Shown: positions 22,296 to 34,140, counted from the stretch's first letter. The stretch is DNA of 64,000 nt from Calliopum simillimum (GCA_951812925.1 OX638368.1:159512492-159576491), one strand, 5' to 3'. Made by a program: numbers and translations. Notes: a model not told the origin generated them from the sequence alone.

Positions 22296-23471
22296 AGGAC
22301 TGCCCCAGAAAAATTTGATACTTTATTTTTCATCAATAAAAAAATACGTAATGAATTTTTTTTAAATACCCTTCATTAAGTTTTGTACAGTTGTTTCGTC
22401 GACAGTATCGTACGACCTTCGCCACTTATTTTCGAAATCTTTTAAATTTGTTGCAGTACTTTTACTCTTCCAAAGATCTGATTTTATTAGAGCCCAATAT
22501 CTCACAATAAGTCGAAGCTCTGGGCAGTTAGGTGGATTCGCATTTTTGGTAATAAAATTCACATTATTGCTATTGTACCATTCTATGGTGGCTCTAGAGT
22601 AGTAAGAGGTTGCTAAATCAGGACAAAACATTACAGTACCCTCGTGCTCACGAATAAATAGCAAAAGACGTTTTTCAAGGCATTCATCAATATAAATTTT
22701 CGAGTTAATTGTGCCCTTTGTTCCAAAAAAACTGCTTCTTAGACTGCAGATGCATATGGCCTGCCAAACCATATACTACTTGGGAAATTTTGTAATTTTC
22801 TTCTCTTTTAATTTCCCCTGTACCTGCCCCTTCTCCGAACAGGTAGCTATACATATATATATTGTCCCAGCCGGGTCGAAAGGGTTAACGTATGTTTCAT
22901 CGTCCATTATGCAGCAGTCAAATTTAGTCAGTTAACCAACATATAACTTTTGAGCTAGCATTTAAGCCTCTAACTGCTTTTCTTTGGAACGGTCTGGTAC
23001 TTTTTGAACTCTGTAGGTTTTTAGCTTAAGTTTTTTCTTTAGTCTGTTTATAGAAGATTTTGAGGTTCCTGCTCTGGCAGCCAAATCTCGTTCTGAAGTG
23101 TTAAGATTCTGCTGAAAAAGGCGCTTCACCTTTTTCACCAACTGGGTTTTCTACCCTTTTTTCTCGTAATAAGTTGACCCTTTCTAAAATTCGAAATAAC
23201 CCTTTGCGCAGTGATTTTTGATGCACCTGTTTTTTAGCTATGGCTGAATATTTTAATTCTGGTTTTTGCAGGTAAGTGTACAAAATGAGTTTGCGCTTTT
23301 TTCTTTATTGCTAGACATCTTTATCGTTTGAAGTCTGTTTACCAAGTGTTATATATTTTTGTAATTGTCATGTTATATAGAAAAAATAGCACCCATATCT
23401 CGACCTGCACGATCATAAGGTAAATCATAATCTTAAGAAATGAAAGTATCAAATTTTTCTGGGGCAGTCCT
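22296..23471 (-). mobile_element. Tc1-type (DD37E) DNA transposon
   Basis: The inverted ends AGGACTGCCCCAGAAAAATT with TGATACTTT are at 22296 and, inverted, ending at 23471. They are identical over about 29 bases. TA flanks both sides (22294-22295 and 23472-23473). The 1176-bp length is typical of a compact Tc1-like element. The single gene is on the minus strand and broken. Confidence 0.92.
22362..23318 (-). pseudogene. ITmD37E-like Tc1 transposase, frameshifted, catalytic Glu lost
   Basis: It starts at an ATG at 23318 (MSSNKEK). The frame shifts after about 13 codons; the helix-turn-helix region is visible in other frames (SERDLAARAGTSKSSINRL). A first catalytic Asp lies in MDDETYV. The longest intact piece, 22362-22772, begins MVWQAIC and contains TINSKIYIDECLEKRLL, the second Asp in CPDLATSYYSRATIEWYN, and NPPNCPELR. 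Counting 37 residues on from that Asp gives the expected Glu position, in IERYWA of relatives, but here it reads IVRYWA, so Glu is replaced by Val. The DD37E spacing places it with insect ITmD37E elements. Several stops and at least one frameshift make it non-functional. Confidence 0.85.
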
Positions 23472-23473
23472 TA

Positions 23474-23935
23474 CTTATCTGGAGTGCCAATTTAAAATTT
23501 ACCATGCGTTTTACAATATATTTCACATCGTGAACCGTTTATTTCCGAATAAATACTTTTTCAAAAACACACTAAAAATGACAAACTTCTTATGCTCAAA
23601 AATATGAATGTATGGATACCATTTTTTTGACACAAGATTAATAATTTATGTATTTTCAAATAACCGACATAAAAATCAAAAATAAAAAACTATAATTTTT
23701 GGATTATGACGATTTAAAAAATTTTAGTTCACAGTGCGATATTTAAAAGTTGGAAGAAGTCTTTAAAATATATTTTGTTTATTTTTTTCTTTTTGTTCTG
23801 AGAAAAACCAATGATTTTTGTTCATTAGTTTTTTTTCTTTCCAAAGTAGATACCCAAATTCTCCTCGATTATAAAGATTATATTATTTTAAGATTAAAAC
23901 CGCTTTTATTAAATATTCTTTATTTTATAAAAGGC
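23474..23935. other. Unassigned stretch
   Basis: No gene or repeat was recognised. Confidence 0.4.
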
Positions 23936-24079
23936 TAAAACACGACAACATTTTTTTTATAAAACAATAATTTAAATTGTACTGCTTTCGCGCCGACGTT
24001 TCGAGGATTATATGTCCTTTTTTTCAGGGCGTAAAATTTGAATTATTGATTTATTAATAAAATTTAATCGTGTTTTATA
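23936..24079. repeat. Palindrome enclosing a hammerhead-like sequence
   Basis: The outer arms CTAAAACACGA (23936) and TCGTGTTTTA (ending about 24078) and the inner arms CAATAATTTAAATT and AATTTGAATTATTG are inverted. The central ~50 bases hold the hammerhead-like core at 23991-24031. Such an arrangement could represent an inverted terminal copy of a Penelope-like element or a small ribozyme-carrying retroelement. Confidence 0.5.
23991..24031 (-). ncRNA. Hammerhead-ribozyme-like motif (degenerate)
   Basis: On the minus strand the order is CGCC, CTGAAAA, an AGGA...TCCT stem, C, GAAA, CGTC, GGCG. CGCC pairs with GGCG (stem I), AGGA with TCCT (stem II), and GAAACGTC gives a minimal, self-complementary stem III with a GTC cleavage triplet. 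This is the layout of the minimal type I hammerheads known from Penelope-like elements. The conserved CUGANGA box here reads CUGAAAA with extra A residues, so the copy is probably inactive. Confidence 0.4.
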
Positions 24080-25439
24080 CTTCTATATAATAAATAAAGA
24101 CTATATTCTTGAAAAAATTTTGGTAGTTTTTGTTGTATAAACAACACGGCCCGACCCAAAAAAAAAACACATAAGAAAATTAAAAAAATTTTTAAATTAG
24201 ACGATAAAATAAAATACCCGCACGTTCAACACGTTAGGCTTTTTTTAATTGATTTTTTAAGTTTTTTAATAAAAGAAAATAATGCATTCTTGTGTTAAAT
24301 CGATGAATTTAACTATATGATCAATACATCTGAAGTTTATCATGTGCTCAGTAAACTCATGATATTACGAGAAATGTTTTCTTATTTGTAGAAAATTTTA
24401 ACCCTCTACAACCCCTACATGTGGCTTATTTTTACCATTTTCTTAAAATGGTACAAAAATGACACCTAAAACAAGGGAATATTGAGTAAGTACGTACCAC
24501 AGAAATATTTGCTATGAAATTTCACTGCTAGTTGAACACTAGGAATCAATTCACTGCTTAATTTGTTTGAATTGCTTCATAGGAAATCAATCAATGTAAT
24601 AATTTTGAGCTGCTTTTCGATTGCCTAGAAGCGCTGATTTGCGTGATAAAGGCTTAAGTTTATTTAAGGAAATTAAATAAAGTTACTTATCAGATTTACA
24701 TATGTTTGCTTTTGGGCTTTAAAAACAATGTGGGCGTATTTGTGTTTGTATGTTATTTTAAAAGAAAATGTTAAAAACAACAAAGCCATTTATTTTCAAC
24801 CAAGACTTGGGAAAACAATTGCCATTAGCGCAGCAATGCGTTGACTTCCGTTTCCGTTAAAAAATTGCTGATGGCTTCTTCGAAGTAATTACTTATTCAA
24901 CTCATGGTTTACTATCTTCCACCAACATTCCACAACCTCACACAGTTTTCGTGCATAGCGCCAACAATGTCAGACATTTTCCACGTATTTTCGGGAAAAT
25001 ATATAATTTTTTTTTAAATTGAATTTCTCTTGTAGCATTTGCATATTTTCTTTGCTGTGGAAGAGTGGCATGCAAACGCAACATCTGTGCGTTGTGCTTC
25101 TCTTCATAGTATTTTTTAAGTTGATCAATCTATTATACAGGGTGTTTCTTTTCATCATGATATAATTTCTATGTAGATGGAATGCAGCGTCGTGCATTTG
25201 GATGGGTCATCTTTTCAAAAATCTTCAAATAAAATGCGTATTCCTGATATATTCAATATTATTAGCATTCGCTTATTTGGAAAATTTTTTTAATACATAT
25301 ATGTAACTTTCAGCTCTTTTTTTAAACTAAAGTCGGGGAACTAAACTTTAAAAAATAGTTAAACGTAAACATAACAAAAAGCATAAAGTCGCCACTTTGG
25401 TTTTTGGCTTTGTCTGTGAGCTTCATTCTATTATGCAGC
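24080..25439. other. Unassigned stretch
   Basis: No gene or element boundary was recognised. The open frame on the minus strand at 24970-25197 has no recognisable motif. Confidence 0.4.
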
Positions 25440-26445
25440 TCTGTATGACTGCGTATTTGTAGCGTTGTTGTAGCAACTGCAATTCTAGGTCTGTAAGTTG
25501 AAAAACAAAATTAATCCTTTCATCTACTAGTGATTAGGGGATAAGGAAGTAGAAAACGGGTCGAGCCTAGTCCGGGAGACCCAGAAATTCGGTTACCTCT
25601 ACTGGGCGAGACTATAGGTCAATCGTAGTGAGGTTGGTGGGACGGGAAGGACAGTTGAAAAGGTGGGAACTGTCGTGCGGACTACCTGCATGATGGGCAA
25701 CGATCCGCGGTGCCCTCAATGATCCGGGCTCTGTAGCTCATCAGGATGAGCGAGTAGCTCGAGCGAAGTTGAGTGAGTATGCACCTTGCCTCCCTCGATA
25801 GTGATTTTTCACTGTGATGAATTTGTGGAGGGCGGCTATTGAGCACTTTATTTAGTGCCAGTGATTCAAAAGCTGTACTGGCAAGATGTATATGCAGACC
25901 ATTGAGGGCATCGCGGATAGGCCCAGGATCCCAACACGGTTTTTCTTACTTAATTTGGAGCAGACTTCACTTGCGTGCCTTGAGAATTTGTGTAGGTTAT
26001 GGAGTGTCACCCCGAGGATTTTCGGATATTTAACGGTTGGTATTCGGTCTCTGTTTATATGGATATTTAGGGACTTATTGACGTCGCTAGTCCATGAGGT
26101 GAAGAGCCTTCGGTCATCGAGGAACTGTTTGAGTACAACAAGATACGCATTGATCCTCTGCTCAGCCTTCGAAACTGTTTTGGCTGATGCCACAATAGTG
26201 CAAACATCAGCGTATGAGACCAAAGTGAACTTGAACGGAGGGGGAGGTATGGTGGAGAGATAGAAATTGAAAAGCCCATCTTCAGTTTTCGAAATTTAGA
26301 GCTAGCACTTCTAAATTCTACGAAAGCCCGTCTATCATGTAATAGGCTGCCTTTTGGTACCGACGGAGAGGGTCGTGTTTTAAAGATCCGCAAGTAGGAT
26401 GTTAAGATCGACACTATCGAAGGCCTTTGAGATAACGCTTCTCAA
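25440..26445 (-). mobile_element. Non-LTR retrotransposon (Jockey-like), 5'-truncated
   Basis: Reading on the minus strand, the copy begins inside the RT domain near 26445 (SVISKAFDSVDLNILL). It continues through the YADD region and C-terminal part to a 3' untranslated region ending GTTGCTACAACAACGCTAC-like sequence near 25440. 5' truncation is the usual outcome of target-primed reverse transcription. No tail or target duplication could be fixed. Confidence 0.75.
25500..26445 (-). pseudogene. LINE reverse transcriptase, broken
   Basis: Recognisable RT blocks in order are SKAFDSVDLNILL (catalytic motif A), then LFNFYLSTIPPPP and SYADVCTIVASA (motif C, 26203-26214; the second Asp of YADD is Val). 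Next come the palm/thumb region with FLDDRRL, TSWTSDVNKSLNIHINRDRIPTV and KILGVTLHNLHKF. Downstream in other frames are C-terminal pieces (SYSLILMSYRARI, RCPSC) and a final LGLPG-like phrase. There are several frameshifts. The active-site change alone would abolish polymerisation. Confidence 0.8.
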
Positions 26446-28139
26446 AAATATATATTAAGTTTTCTTTCTGTAATTGTCACGCCTTCTTAACTCCGTTGCC
26501 AACGTAGGAATAAAGTGGAAAAGTACTCGTATATGAGCCTTTGATGTGGATATAAACAGTTGAAAAAGGTTGCAGAAAGTCAAGTTGTTCTTATAACTGC
26601 CATAACATGATTTTTATTTATCCTAGCAAAGAAATTTTTATAAAATTATCTTCTTTGACATCACACTACAGTGTTGCCATAGTAAGAGCAACAATTGACA
26701 TTGTTGTTTTCATAATTAATAGGAGTAGCTACTTGACAATCGTTTATTTTATCTATTTATTTCAAACGAAAAATATCTGTGTGTATTTTCACAAATATTT
26801 TGTCATTTTCTTCCAGTTAACTTTAGTCTAAAAGAATAAAAAGTAAAACTTTGTAGCATATTGAATGAAAAACATTTCGGAATTAAGTGAATTTAGTTAC
26901 GCCATTCATTGGGAAAATGCTTCAAAAAAAAACCTTTAGTTTGATTGCCTTTAAAGGAAATAATCCACACAATAATGAAATTATGACTTTTCGTGCAATG
27001 CAAATCGCATCATAAAGTCGTAAAATAACAATTCCAATTAATAATTTAACAAATTTTATAACCAACTCAAATGTTTAAGCCCTTGGTAATTAACGCAAGA
27101 TTCGCCAAAAAATTTGACCTAAACTGTAAAATTGTCTCATTAATGTGGCTAGTTAAATGAGCAAATAAAGATGGTAATAAAAAGTACACCTTATCCGAAC
27201 CCACTATTACTTCAAATGTAATTATTTCATTCTTTAACAAAGAAAAATTACAAGAATTTCTCGTTGATACTTTAATATAGGGGGTTTCAAATTTAATACT
27301 CGTAGTTGCTAAATTGTAACCTCTACGCAAAAATACGCAACATTAAATGGTTGTCTTACTTTATCCAGTCAGTCATAAAGTTGCGTAGGCATTTTATTTA
27401 TTTCTTCATTTTCGGACTGCAGAGACGAGAAAACAGAAAAGCCTTTTTCTTCTATTACTTTCTTCAAATGCCATTTTGGTTGTATGACCTTTTTTTTGGA
27501 TTACTTATTTAAGGGACAATATCCTCATTTCTTAATAATTTAATCAACATTTTCATCAATGGTAGATTTCAATTTTGTTTACCACTGAACTGTACTTTGG
27601 AATTATGAAAATAGCTTTAGGACAGGTAGCTTTCATTACTTTTCATTTATTTATTTGAGAACTTATATACATATGAGTAGATGATTGTTTCATGTTTCGA
27701 ATTGTCAAATTTGCCTTTTGAATGGTATAACTAGACCTGATGAGATAAACAAACAAAACTAATATCCTATTACATGCTTCAACTTAAAATTATTTGAGTT
27801 TAATTGATCTAAACTATATGTGACGGATTCCGTAATGGGAAAAAAATACGTGAATATGAACCCGTTACGGATTCGAAACAGGTCCGTTTGGCACACTAGG
27901 AACGTTTTAAACGCCTGAGCTTCTCAAAAATTTTCAAGATAGTAGAAGAAATATAGTAAAAGCAGTAAAGGCCGAAAACATAAATGGAAGGTTATTAGAA
28001 AAACACTTTGATATAGATAAGAATATTTCACATGAAAATTTTGTTGATTTACCCATGCGTCAGCCAGACATGAACCTATGTTGGATATCAAAGTGACTTC
28101 GACCCAGCTTTAGACTACAGTTTCGAGGGAGTCTCTCAG
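26446..28139. other. Unassigned stretch with half of a palindromic repeat
   Basis: Most of this stretch shows nothing recognisable. At 27821-27901 a segment with CCGTTACGGATTCG and CCGTTTGGCACACTAGG is a diverged half of the palindromic repeat complete at 59186-59341. Confidence 0.4.
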
Positions 28140-29700
28140 GAATCAGTTCTTTGTTGTTTTTTAGGCTTACAACGTTACGCATTTTGCTTAGATAAAATAC
28201 ATCCAAAGTTTCTTAAAATCTTTTTTTTTTTGTTTTTGGAACAGATGATGATTTACATTATTAGCTACCAACAATGAAAATACATTGATGGTTGGAGCTT
28301 ACTGTTCAGTGTTTTTGAGTAAAAAAACAATAAAAACACAAAAAAAAAATCAATCTTTCGAAACGTCACAATATTCTCACTACTTCTGTTCCCGTTGAAT
28401 TGGAAAAAAGGCTTAAATAGTCTCTGTTCCTAAATATGGTATTGACTTTTGTCCCACAGCCATTTTACCATTTCCGTCTTAAGTTTTTGAATCACTAATT
28501 CACAAGCTCCTGAATGATTTTTTACTGAGACACTCCTTACTTAGTGATAGATAATCTGGTTTTCGATCCAAGCAGAGCTGTGTGTCCGCACTGATAGATG
28601 TGTCAGAAGAAATTTGAGTCAATGTTGACAGTAACAGATTTACACTTCTCGTTCTGCTTGATCATTCAAAAGCTTTGAATTCGGTTGATGCTCTAAGCTA
28701 TTTAATTTTCTTCCCCCGCCATTTGTCTCTCGCAATCGGTTAAACTTGGTAGCGCCTTTTCAAATTATTTAGCAGTTCTTAGAGGAGTACCTCAGGGTTC
28801 TATCCAGGGCCTCTCTTATTTACAATATACATATGAATAACTTGACGAATACTTTAAGATTATGCAATGTCCAAAAAATAGCTATTTTGGTTTTTGTCTA
28901 ACTTATTTTTTTATTTCCCTTAGAAGATTTATGCCAACTATCTACTTACATATTTATTCATTTTGCCAATAAAAAAAAAAAACAAATTGCCAAGATTTCG
29001 ATTTTAAAGAGTTTGTTATTTAACTCAGGAGGCTTAGGACTATTGATTTCAGCAATGAAAAAAGGGTAACCTGCGCCGTCAAATTAAGATAGCTTTATTG
29101 GAACACCGTGTCCCGTATTGAAACTGTGAATTGTGCAAAAAAACTTAGTCATCACCTTCAATAGTACAAATAGGTCAAACCATCTAACACGTAACATTAC
29201 AACTGGTAAAGTTTCCGCCATGCTCTGTAGTTTGTGCGCTACACAATAATTTACCCCCCAAAGAATTAGGCTACTTCTGGCAAAAACATACATATCTTGT
29301 GCCCATTCTTCTCTATGGATGTGAAATCTTTGCCAGTTGCGATTGTCCAAGTAAACGTTGCATACAATAATATCGACTGTTACGTTTATGCACTTAAGTG
29401 TACTGATCATGTGTCTCACTATGTGAATCAGATTTTTAATTTACCATACGACAAGTTCAAAGAACATTAATAACCCTTCAGAAAATAGATTTTACCCTAG
29501 AACCCAATTATTTATTCAATAAATTACGCTTCCATCGATCTAACCGGAATAAAAATCAAATTCATCCTAGACCTACTTGTTTTATATCTGTACCACAGTT
29601 TTTTCTTAACGGTATACGTTTTTAGAATTTATTTCCTTACATAATTCAGCATATTAGCAACTTTTATTTGTGACACAATATGCTGTATAGACATTGTTTA
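28140..29700 (+). pseudogene. Decayed non-LTR retrotransposon RT
   Basis: RT landmarks are spread over all plus frames: DKIHPKFLK (about 28180), PLNWKKA and VPKYGID (28395-28450), then SGFRSKQSCVSALIDVSEEI. LLVLLDHSKALNSVD follows (motif A; the usual AFD is changed to ALN), then GSIQGPLLF (about 28800). The C-terminal LLYGCEIFASCD-like block is near 29310, and NYLFNKLRFHRSNR near 29505. This last part matches the C-terminal part of the LINE at 33482-35289, so the two are related. The YADD motif is missing in the deletion after 28860. Many stops and shifts mark it as old. Confidence 0.75.
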
Positions 29701-31082
29701 ATTAGTGCTAGTTTTTAAGATTTCGTCTTGTTAGCACTAAGGATCACTTAATAAACAAATCAAATTACAGTGGGATGAAATTTCGAAAACACGTTTTTCG
29801 TGGGTATATTAGTTAGAAAAACAATATGTAGATGATTTTTGGTTCCAGTTATTATTTTTTCAATATACTTTGATAAAAAACAAAAAATTCGATTTATCAT
29901 TCAACTCATTCATCCCAAAAAATTAAAAATTTTCATTCTTCTTAGCCTCTGTTTTAGAGATTTTTCTCATGAAAATCGTATAGAAAACGCATTTCGCGTG
30001 GAAGTACAACATTATCGTAAGAATAACATTTCATTTATCAAAACTAAGGGAAAAATTACGTTTGTTTCATTAAGCACAATTGAATTCCTCATACCCAAAT
30101 TAGGTAACATCGACTTGTCGCCCATTTGTAAACAAAAAAATTCAAAACAGCACCATAGTTATTGCGCTGGCTTATTTGGTATCGTATAAAGTAATTTTTG
30201 CTAAAAATTAATTAGCAAATTATAAATTTTTGCTTCTTCAATTACCAATTATTCTTTATTTATGTTATGTACCTGCGTATAATTAGATAAATGTTTAAAT
30301 TGCATGAAAATTACTCACGTCTTTGGTGTTCAGCTGACCAAAAACTGTAGTTTTTACGAAAGCAATTTAACAATTATAAGTTGACTCACCATAATTTTCG
30401 CTTTATTAGCTTAAAAGATTGCTTATTTGAGACAAATTAGTGATTTGCTATCTATCTATGGCGATGTATTTAGTACTTATAAAAGTTATCAAAAATGTAA
30501 TAAAATTAAAAATATGAAAATAAATTGTAATTGATTTAGCTTATGAATAAAAAATTAGTTTGTTAACTCATATTTGAGTGATTCTCCAAAAAATGTTGTT
30601 GGAATACTTGCAGTTTTTTTTCTTGTGTTCGGCCTAAAGTTTTTTAATGTCATTGGTACAAGTGAGAGTGAACTTTTCTAGCGTGATGTTATTTAGTTGT
30701 ATTCAAAAGTTTTCGCAGGGTTTTCTGAAATATTAGAGAAAATATCAAATTAATGAGGTAGAAATGAAATATGAATTATTGAAGGCCTTGATTAAAATTC
30801 TGTGATTCTGTAGAAAGTGCACATACGTTTAAGATCTTCATATTTGTACTTCCAATTGGAAACATGCAAAGGGAGAAATGGCATCCGAACCGTATCTCCC
30901 TCAGTAAATGTTCACTCGAGCTCATATATGCAAAAACAAAGGCAGCCGCTTACATTCTCAAAATAATTTTTTTTAAATACCGAACAACGGCAACTGCAGC
31001 TAAAAGAACTATTCGCGACGAAGCCTTCCGCGCAACTAAAATTAATTTTGCCCATATTTGAGAGTTACGAAAGCTGTAAGTA
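29701..31082. other. Unassigned stretch
   Basis: A 116-codon plus frame at 29839-30189 is AT-biased (rich in Ile, Lys, Phe) and shows no domain; I do not call it a gene. No element boundaries were recognised. Confidence 0.4.
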
Positions 31083-31360
31083 GGGCCGTCTTCCTAAACG
31101 TCAGTTGCTTTGTAATGCAACAGCATTTTCATTCACAAAATGTTGCATAATTTTAGGAATTTTTTGACTTAAGTGCAAAGTGAATCAAAAGCAACAACTT
31201 TATTACTGTTGCGCTGACTGCTATGCATTGTGAACATATTGCTGTTCGGCGTTATGAAATGCAAGAACGATGCAGCAAAAATGAGCTCCTAAGACTATGC
31301 GACATTTTTTTATGCAAATGCTGTTTCAATACAAAGCGACTGACGTTTAGGAAGAAACCC
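31083..31360. mobile_element. MITE with ~45-bp inverted ends
   Basis: TA then GGGCCGTCTTCCTAAACGTC with AGTTGCTTTGTAATG on the left matches the inverse on the right (GACTGACGTTTAGGAAG then AAACCC and TA). The 278-bp element has no coding content. The TAGGGCC tip resembles those at 33586, 34002 and 36265, suggesting a related terminal motif across several small elements. Confidence 0.8.
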
Positions 31361-31613
31361 TATGTATTGAAATTGAAGGGGGTGCCATATCTACCGATCT
31401 TTCCCTATCCAAAAGTTTAAAAAATACGTTTTTTTTTATGTTTTTGATATTTAATTACAATTGTAAGTAGTCTTTAGCCTTAAAACCTATTACAGAAGAT
31501 CAACGTGCTTATCTTATCTTTAAGCCGCAATTTAAATTGTATAAAAATTAATATTTTTTTTATTTTTATTTTTTCTCGAAAATATGAGCCGTTTATTTTG
31601 AAAGTGGCCTTAG

Positions 31614-32491
31614 GTTACCGGACATAATCCCAACGGACATAATCCCCATTTCGTAAATGGGGATTATGTCCGAAAATTTTCGGTCATAATCCCCATTTTG
31701 GCCATGGGGGTTATGTCCGCAAATTTTTCGGACATAATCCCAATGGGGGTTATGTCCGAAAAATTTAATTAAGATTGAACAAAATTTTTGCAATAATCCA
31801 TTAAAAAAAATTTATATAGTGTTGGATGTTATGGACTGATCCGCGGCCGAAGGCCGCCGCGAAGCCGGTGNNNNNNNNNNNNNNNNNNNNNNNNNNNNNN
31901 NNNNNNNNNNNNNNNNNNNNNNNNNNNNNNNNNNNNNNNNNNNNNNNNNNNNNNNNNNNNNNNNNNNNNNNNNNNNNNNNNNNNNNNNNNNNNNNNNNNN
32001 NNNNNNNNNNNNNNNNNNNNNNNNNNNNNNNNNNNNNNNNNNNNNNNNNNNNNNNNNNNNNNNNNNNNNNTAAATTTTTTAAATGGATTATTGCAAAAAT
32101 TTTGTTCAATCTTAATTAAATTTTTCGGACATAACCCCCATTGGGATTATGTCCGAAAAATTTGCGGACATAACCCCCATGGCCAAAATGGGGATTATGA
32201 CCGAAAAATTTTCGGACATAATCCCCATTTACGAAATGGGGATTATGTCCGTTGGGATTATGTCCGGTAACCTGAAAAATTACTGTGGCTAGCAAACTAG
32301 GTGTTGGATATATTAAAGACTGATTCGCGGCCGTTATTTGGACTATGTCCGTTTTTTCCTGGGGATTATGTCCGAAACACTTGCGGACATAATCCCCATT
32401 GAAAAAATGGGGATTATGTCCGAATTACTTGCGGACATAATCCCCATATCGTGAATGGGGATTATGTCCGTGGGGATTATGTCACGGCACC
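31614..32491. mobile_element. Foldback element built of GGACATAATCCCCAT hairpins
   Basis: A 10-bp direct repeat GTGGCCTTAG (31604-31613 and 32492-32501) flanks the block. The ends are GTTACCGGACATAATCCC and, inverted, GGTGCCGTGACATAATCCC. In between, palindromic units GGACATAATCCCCAT...ATGGGGATTATGTCC alternate with AT spacers such as GAAAATTTTC. The segments 31614-31800 and 32080-32271 are mirror images on either side of a GC-rich centre (GATCCGCGGCCGAAGGCCGC) that runs into the N gap. A 9-10 bp duplication with long, internally repeated inverted arms fits Foldback/MULE-type elements. All open frames here are repeat artefacts. Confidence 0.75.
31871..32070. other. Assembly gap, 200 N
   Basis: Exactly 200 N, probably a placeholder. 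The gap lies at the centre of the mirror-image foldback arms, so the loop was probably not resolved and its true length is unknown. Confidence 0.98.
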
Positions 32492-32501
32492 GTGGCCTTA
32501 G

Positions 32502-32692
32502 TCCATTAGTAATGTCATAATATGAATTAGCTGGCATTTTGTTCAGAACAAACAAAATTGAGTTCTGTCCTTACAGAAAGTTTACTACATTGTGTGAAAT
32601 TAATGGCGTTATGTTTAAAAAATAGTATCGGGCAAAAAACCGATTATTGCGGCACATAATGTGAATGACATTACTTTTGCCCCGAAATGGAC
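32502..32692. mobile_element. MITE related to 48960-49161
   Basis: The left end GTCCATT...AGTAATGTCATAATATGAAT and the right end (inverse GTCCATTTCGGGGCAAAAGT then AATGTCAT) form inverted ends. The left has lost about 10 bases. Internal sequence (GGCATTTTGTTCAGAAC) resembles the 48960 MITE. The foldback element 31614-32491 abuts its left end, suggesting insertion next to or into it. Confidence 0.6.
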
Positions 32693-33585
32693 GGCTCATA
32701 CCGCAAAATTAAATCTGTTGCTTTGGTGTACATTAGATAGTATCAACCCCCCATACAAAAAAAAAAAGTTCGAATGACCGCCTCAATTTGAAAGCTAATA
32801 TTGAAAGAATTTTAATTTTTTTATTTATCTTATTTTCTTAGTTATTAATTTTTAATAATTTTGATATAGTGATCTACAAACTTACTGCTAACTCAATGTC
32901 GTGACCTAGTCTATAATTATAAGATTTATAATTTGTTGTACTAGGAGAGAATTTTAATTACAAATGAAATGAAATGAAAAAAAAAAAATAAAAAAATGAA
33001 ATGAAAAAAAAATTTTTTTTCGGCCTCTAAATTCGATGCGGTTTTGTTTTTTCTTATATCCCGCCATTTGTCGTCCGATCAACAAGTATGAAATATCGTG
33101 TCTCAACATGGCACCTTAGGGTGGTAGAAAATGAGATTATGAGCACAACTATTCCAAAAAAAAAATCTGAGATGTTGAGGCATTTACAAGGATATACCAT
33201 TCTTGTTGATCGGACGTCAAATGGCGGAGATATAAGAAAAAAACAAAACCGCATCGAATTTAGAGGCCGAAAAAAAAATGTTTTTTTCATTTCATTTTTT
33301 TGTTTTTTTTTTTTTTTTTTTTCATTTCATTTCATTTGTAATTAAAATTCTCTCCTAGTACAACAAATTATAAATCTTATAATTATAGACTAGGTCACGA
33401 CATTGAGTTAGCAGTAAGTTTGTAGATCACTATATCAAAATTAATAAAAATTAATAACTAAGAAAATAAGATAAATAAATAAAATTTAAATAAAAAACAT
33501 TAACGACAGTAAAAACAATTCATGTTACAATAAAAGATTCTATAAATTTTACCAAGAAATGGTTTACAACGTTATACACTACTTA

Positions 33586-33967
33586 GGGCCGGTTTCACAA
33601 TGTACAGTTAAGATATTTTTAAACTAAAGTATGAACTTTCCATTAAATTATTTGGATTTCAATAAATTCCATTTTTTAACTTATGGTTAAATATATATTG
33701 TGAATAAATAACAAATTTCCCCTTAAAATGTTTTCAAAAAATGTAAACATTTCAAATTTTTTCATATGAATTTGAAAAAATATTTGAATTTATTTCAATC
33801 TGCCAGTTAAATTTTAACTGAAAAAATTGTGCCAGTTAAAGTTAACTGAACGTTAGAGTTTATTTTCCGTCAGTTAATAAATAACTTCACATTGAGAAAA
33901 CAATTTTATTCAAACTTACAGTTAAAGTTTCAGTTAAACGTTAACTGGACATTGTGAAAACGGCCCT
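33586..33967. mobile_element. MITE, TTAGGGCC type, in LINE 3' UTR
   Basis: Left GGGCCGGTTTCACAATGTAC then AGTTAA, and right (inverse) AGGGCCGTTTTCACAATGTC then CAGTTAA. Tips are flanked by TTA/TTAA, so the exact duplication (TA or TTA) is ambiguous. Internal AGTTAAC..TAACTG phrases recur as shorter inverted pairs. No coding content. Confidence 0.75.
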
Positions 33968-34000
33968 TAAAGATATAGCAAATTTTAAAATATAAATGTC

Positions 34001-34134
34001 TAAGGGCCGTTTTCACAATGTTCAGTTTAAAATTTAACTTTCAGATAAATAAAATTTTTGTATGTAATTTTATGTCAAAGTGCCAGTTAAAGGTCCAGTT
34101 AAATCTTAACTGAACATTGTGAAATTGGCCCTAA
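34001..34134. mobile_element. Short MITE of the same terminal family
   Basis: Left TAAGGGCCGTTTTCACAATG then TTCAGTT, right inverse TTAGGGCCAATTTCACAATG then TTCAGTT. It is 134 bp. It lies six bases beyond the stop codon of the LINE ORF (34141-34143 on the minus strand), so it inserted just 3' of that coding region. Confidence 0.75.
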
Positions 34135-34140
34135 GGAATA

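Noticed and set aside
29839..30189. 116-codon plus frame
   Set aside because: AT-biased composition and no domain; no support beyond length.
31593..32555. Open frames with repeated DIIPI or HNPH motifs
   Set aside because: They are translations of the GGACATAATCCCC palindromes and, in two cases, of the N gap.
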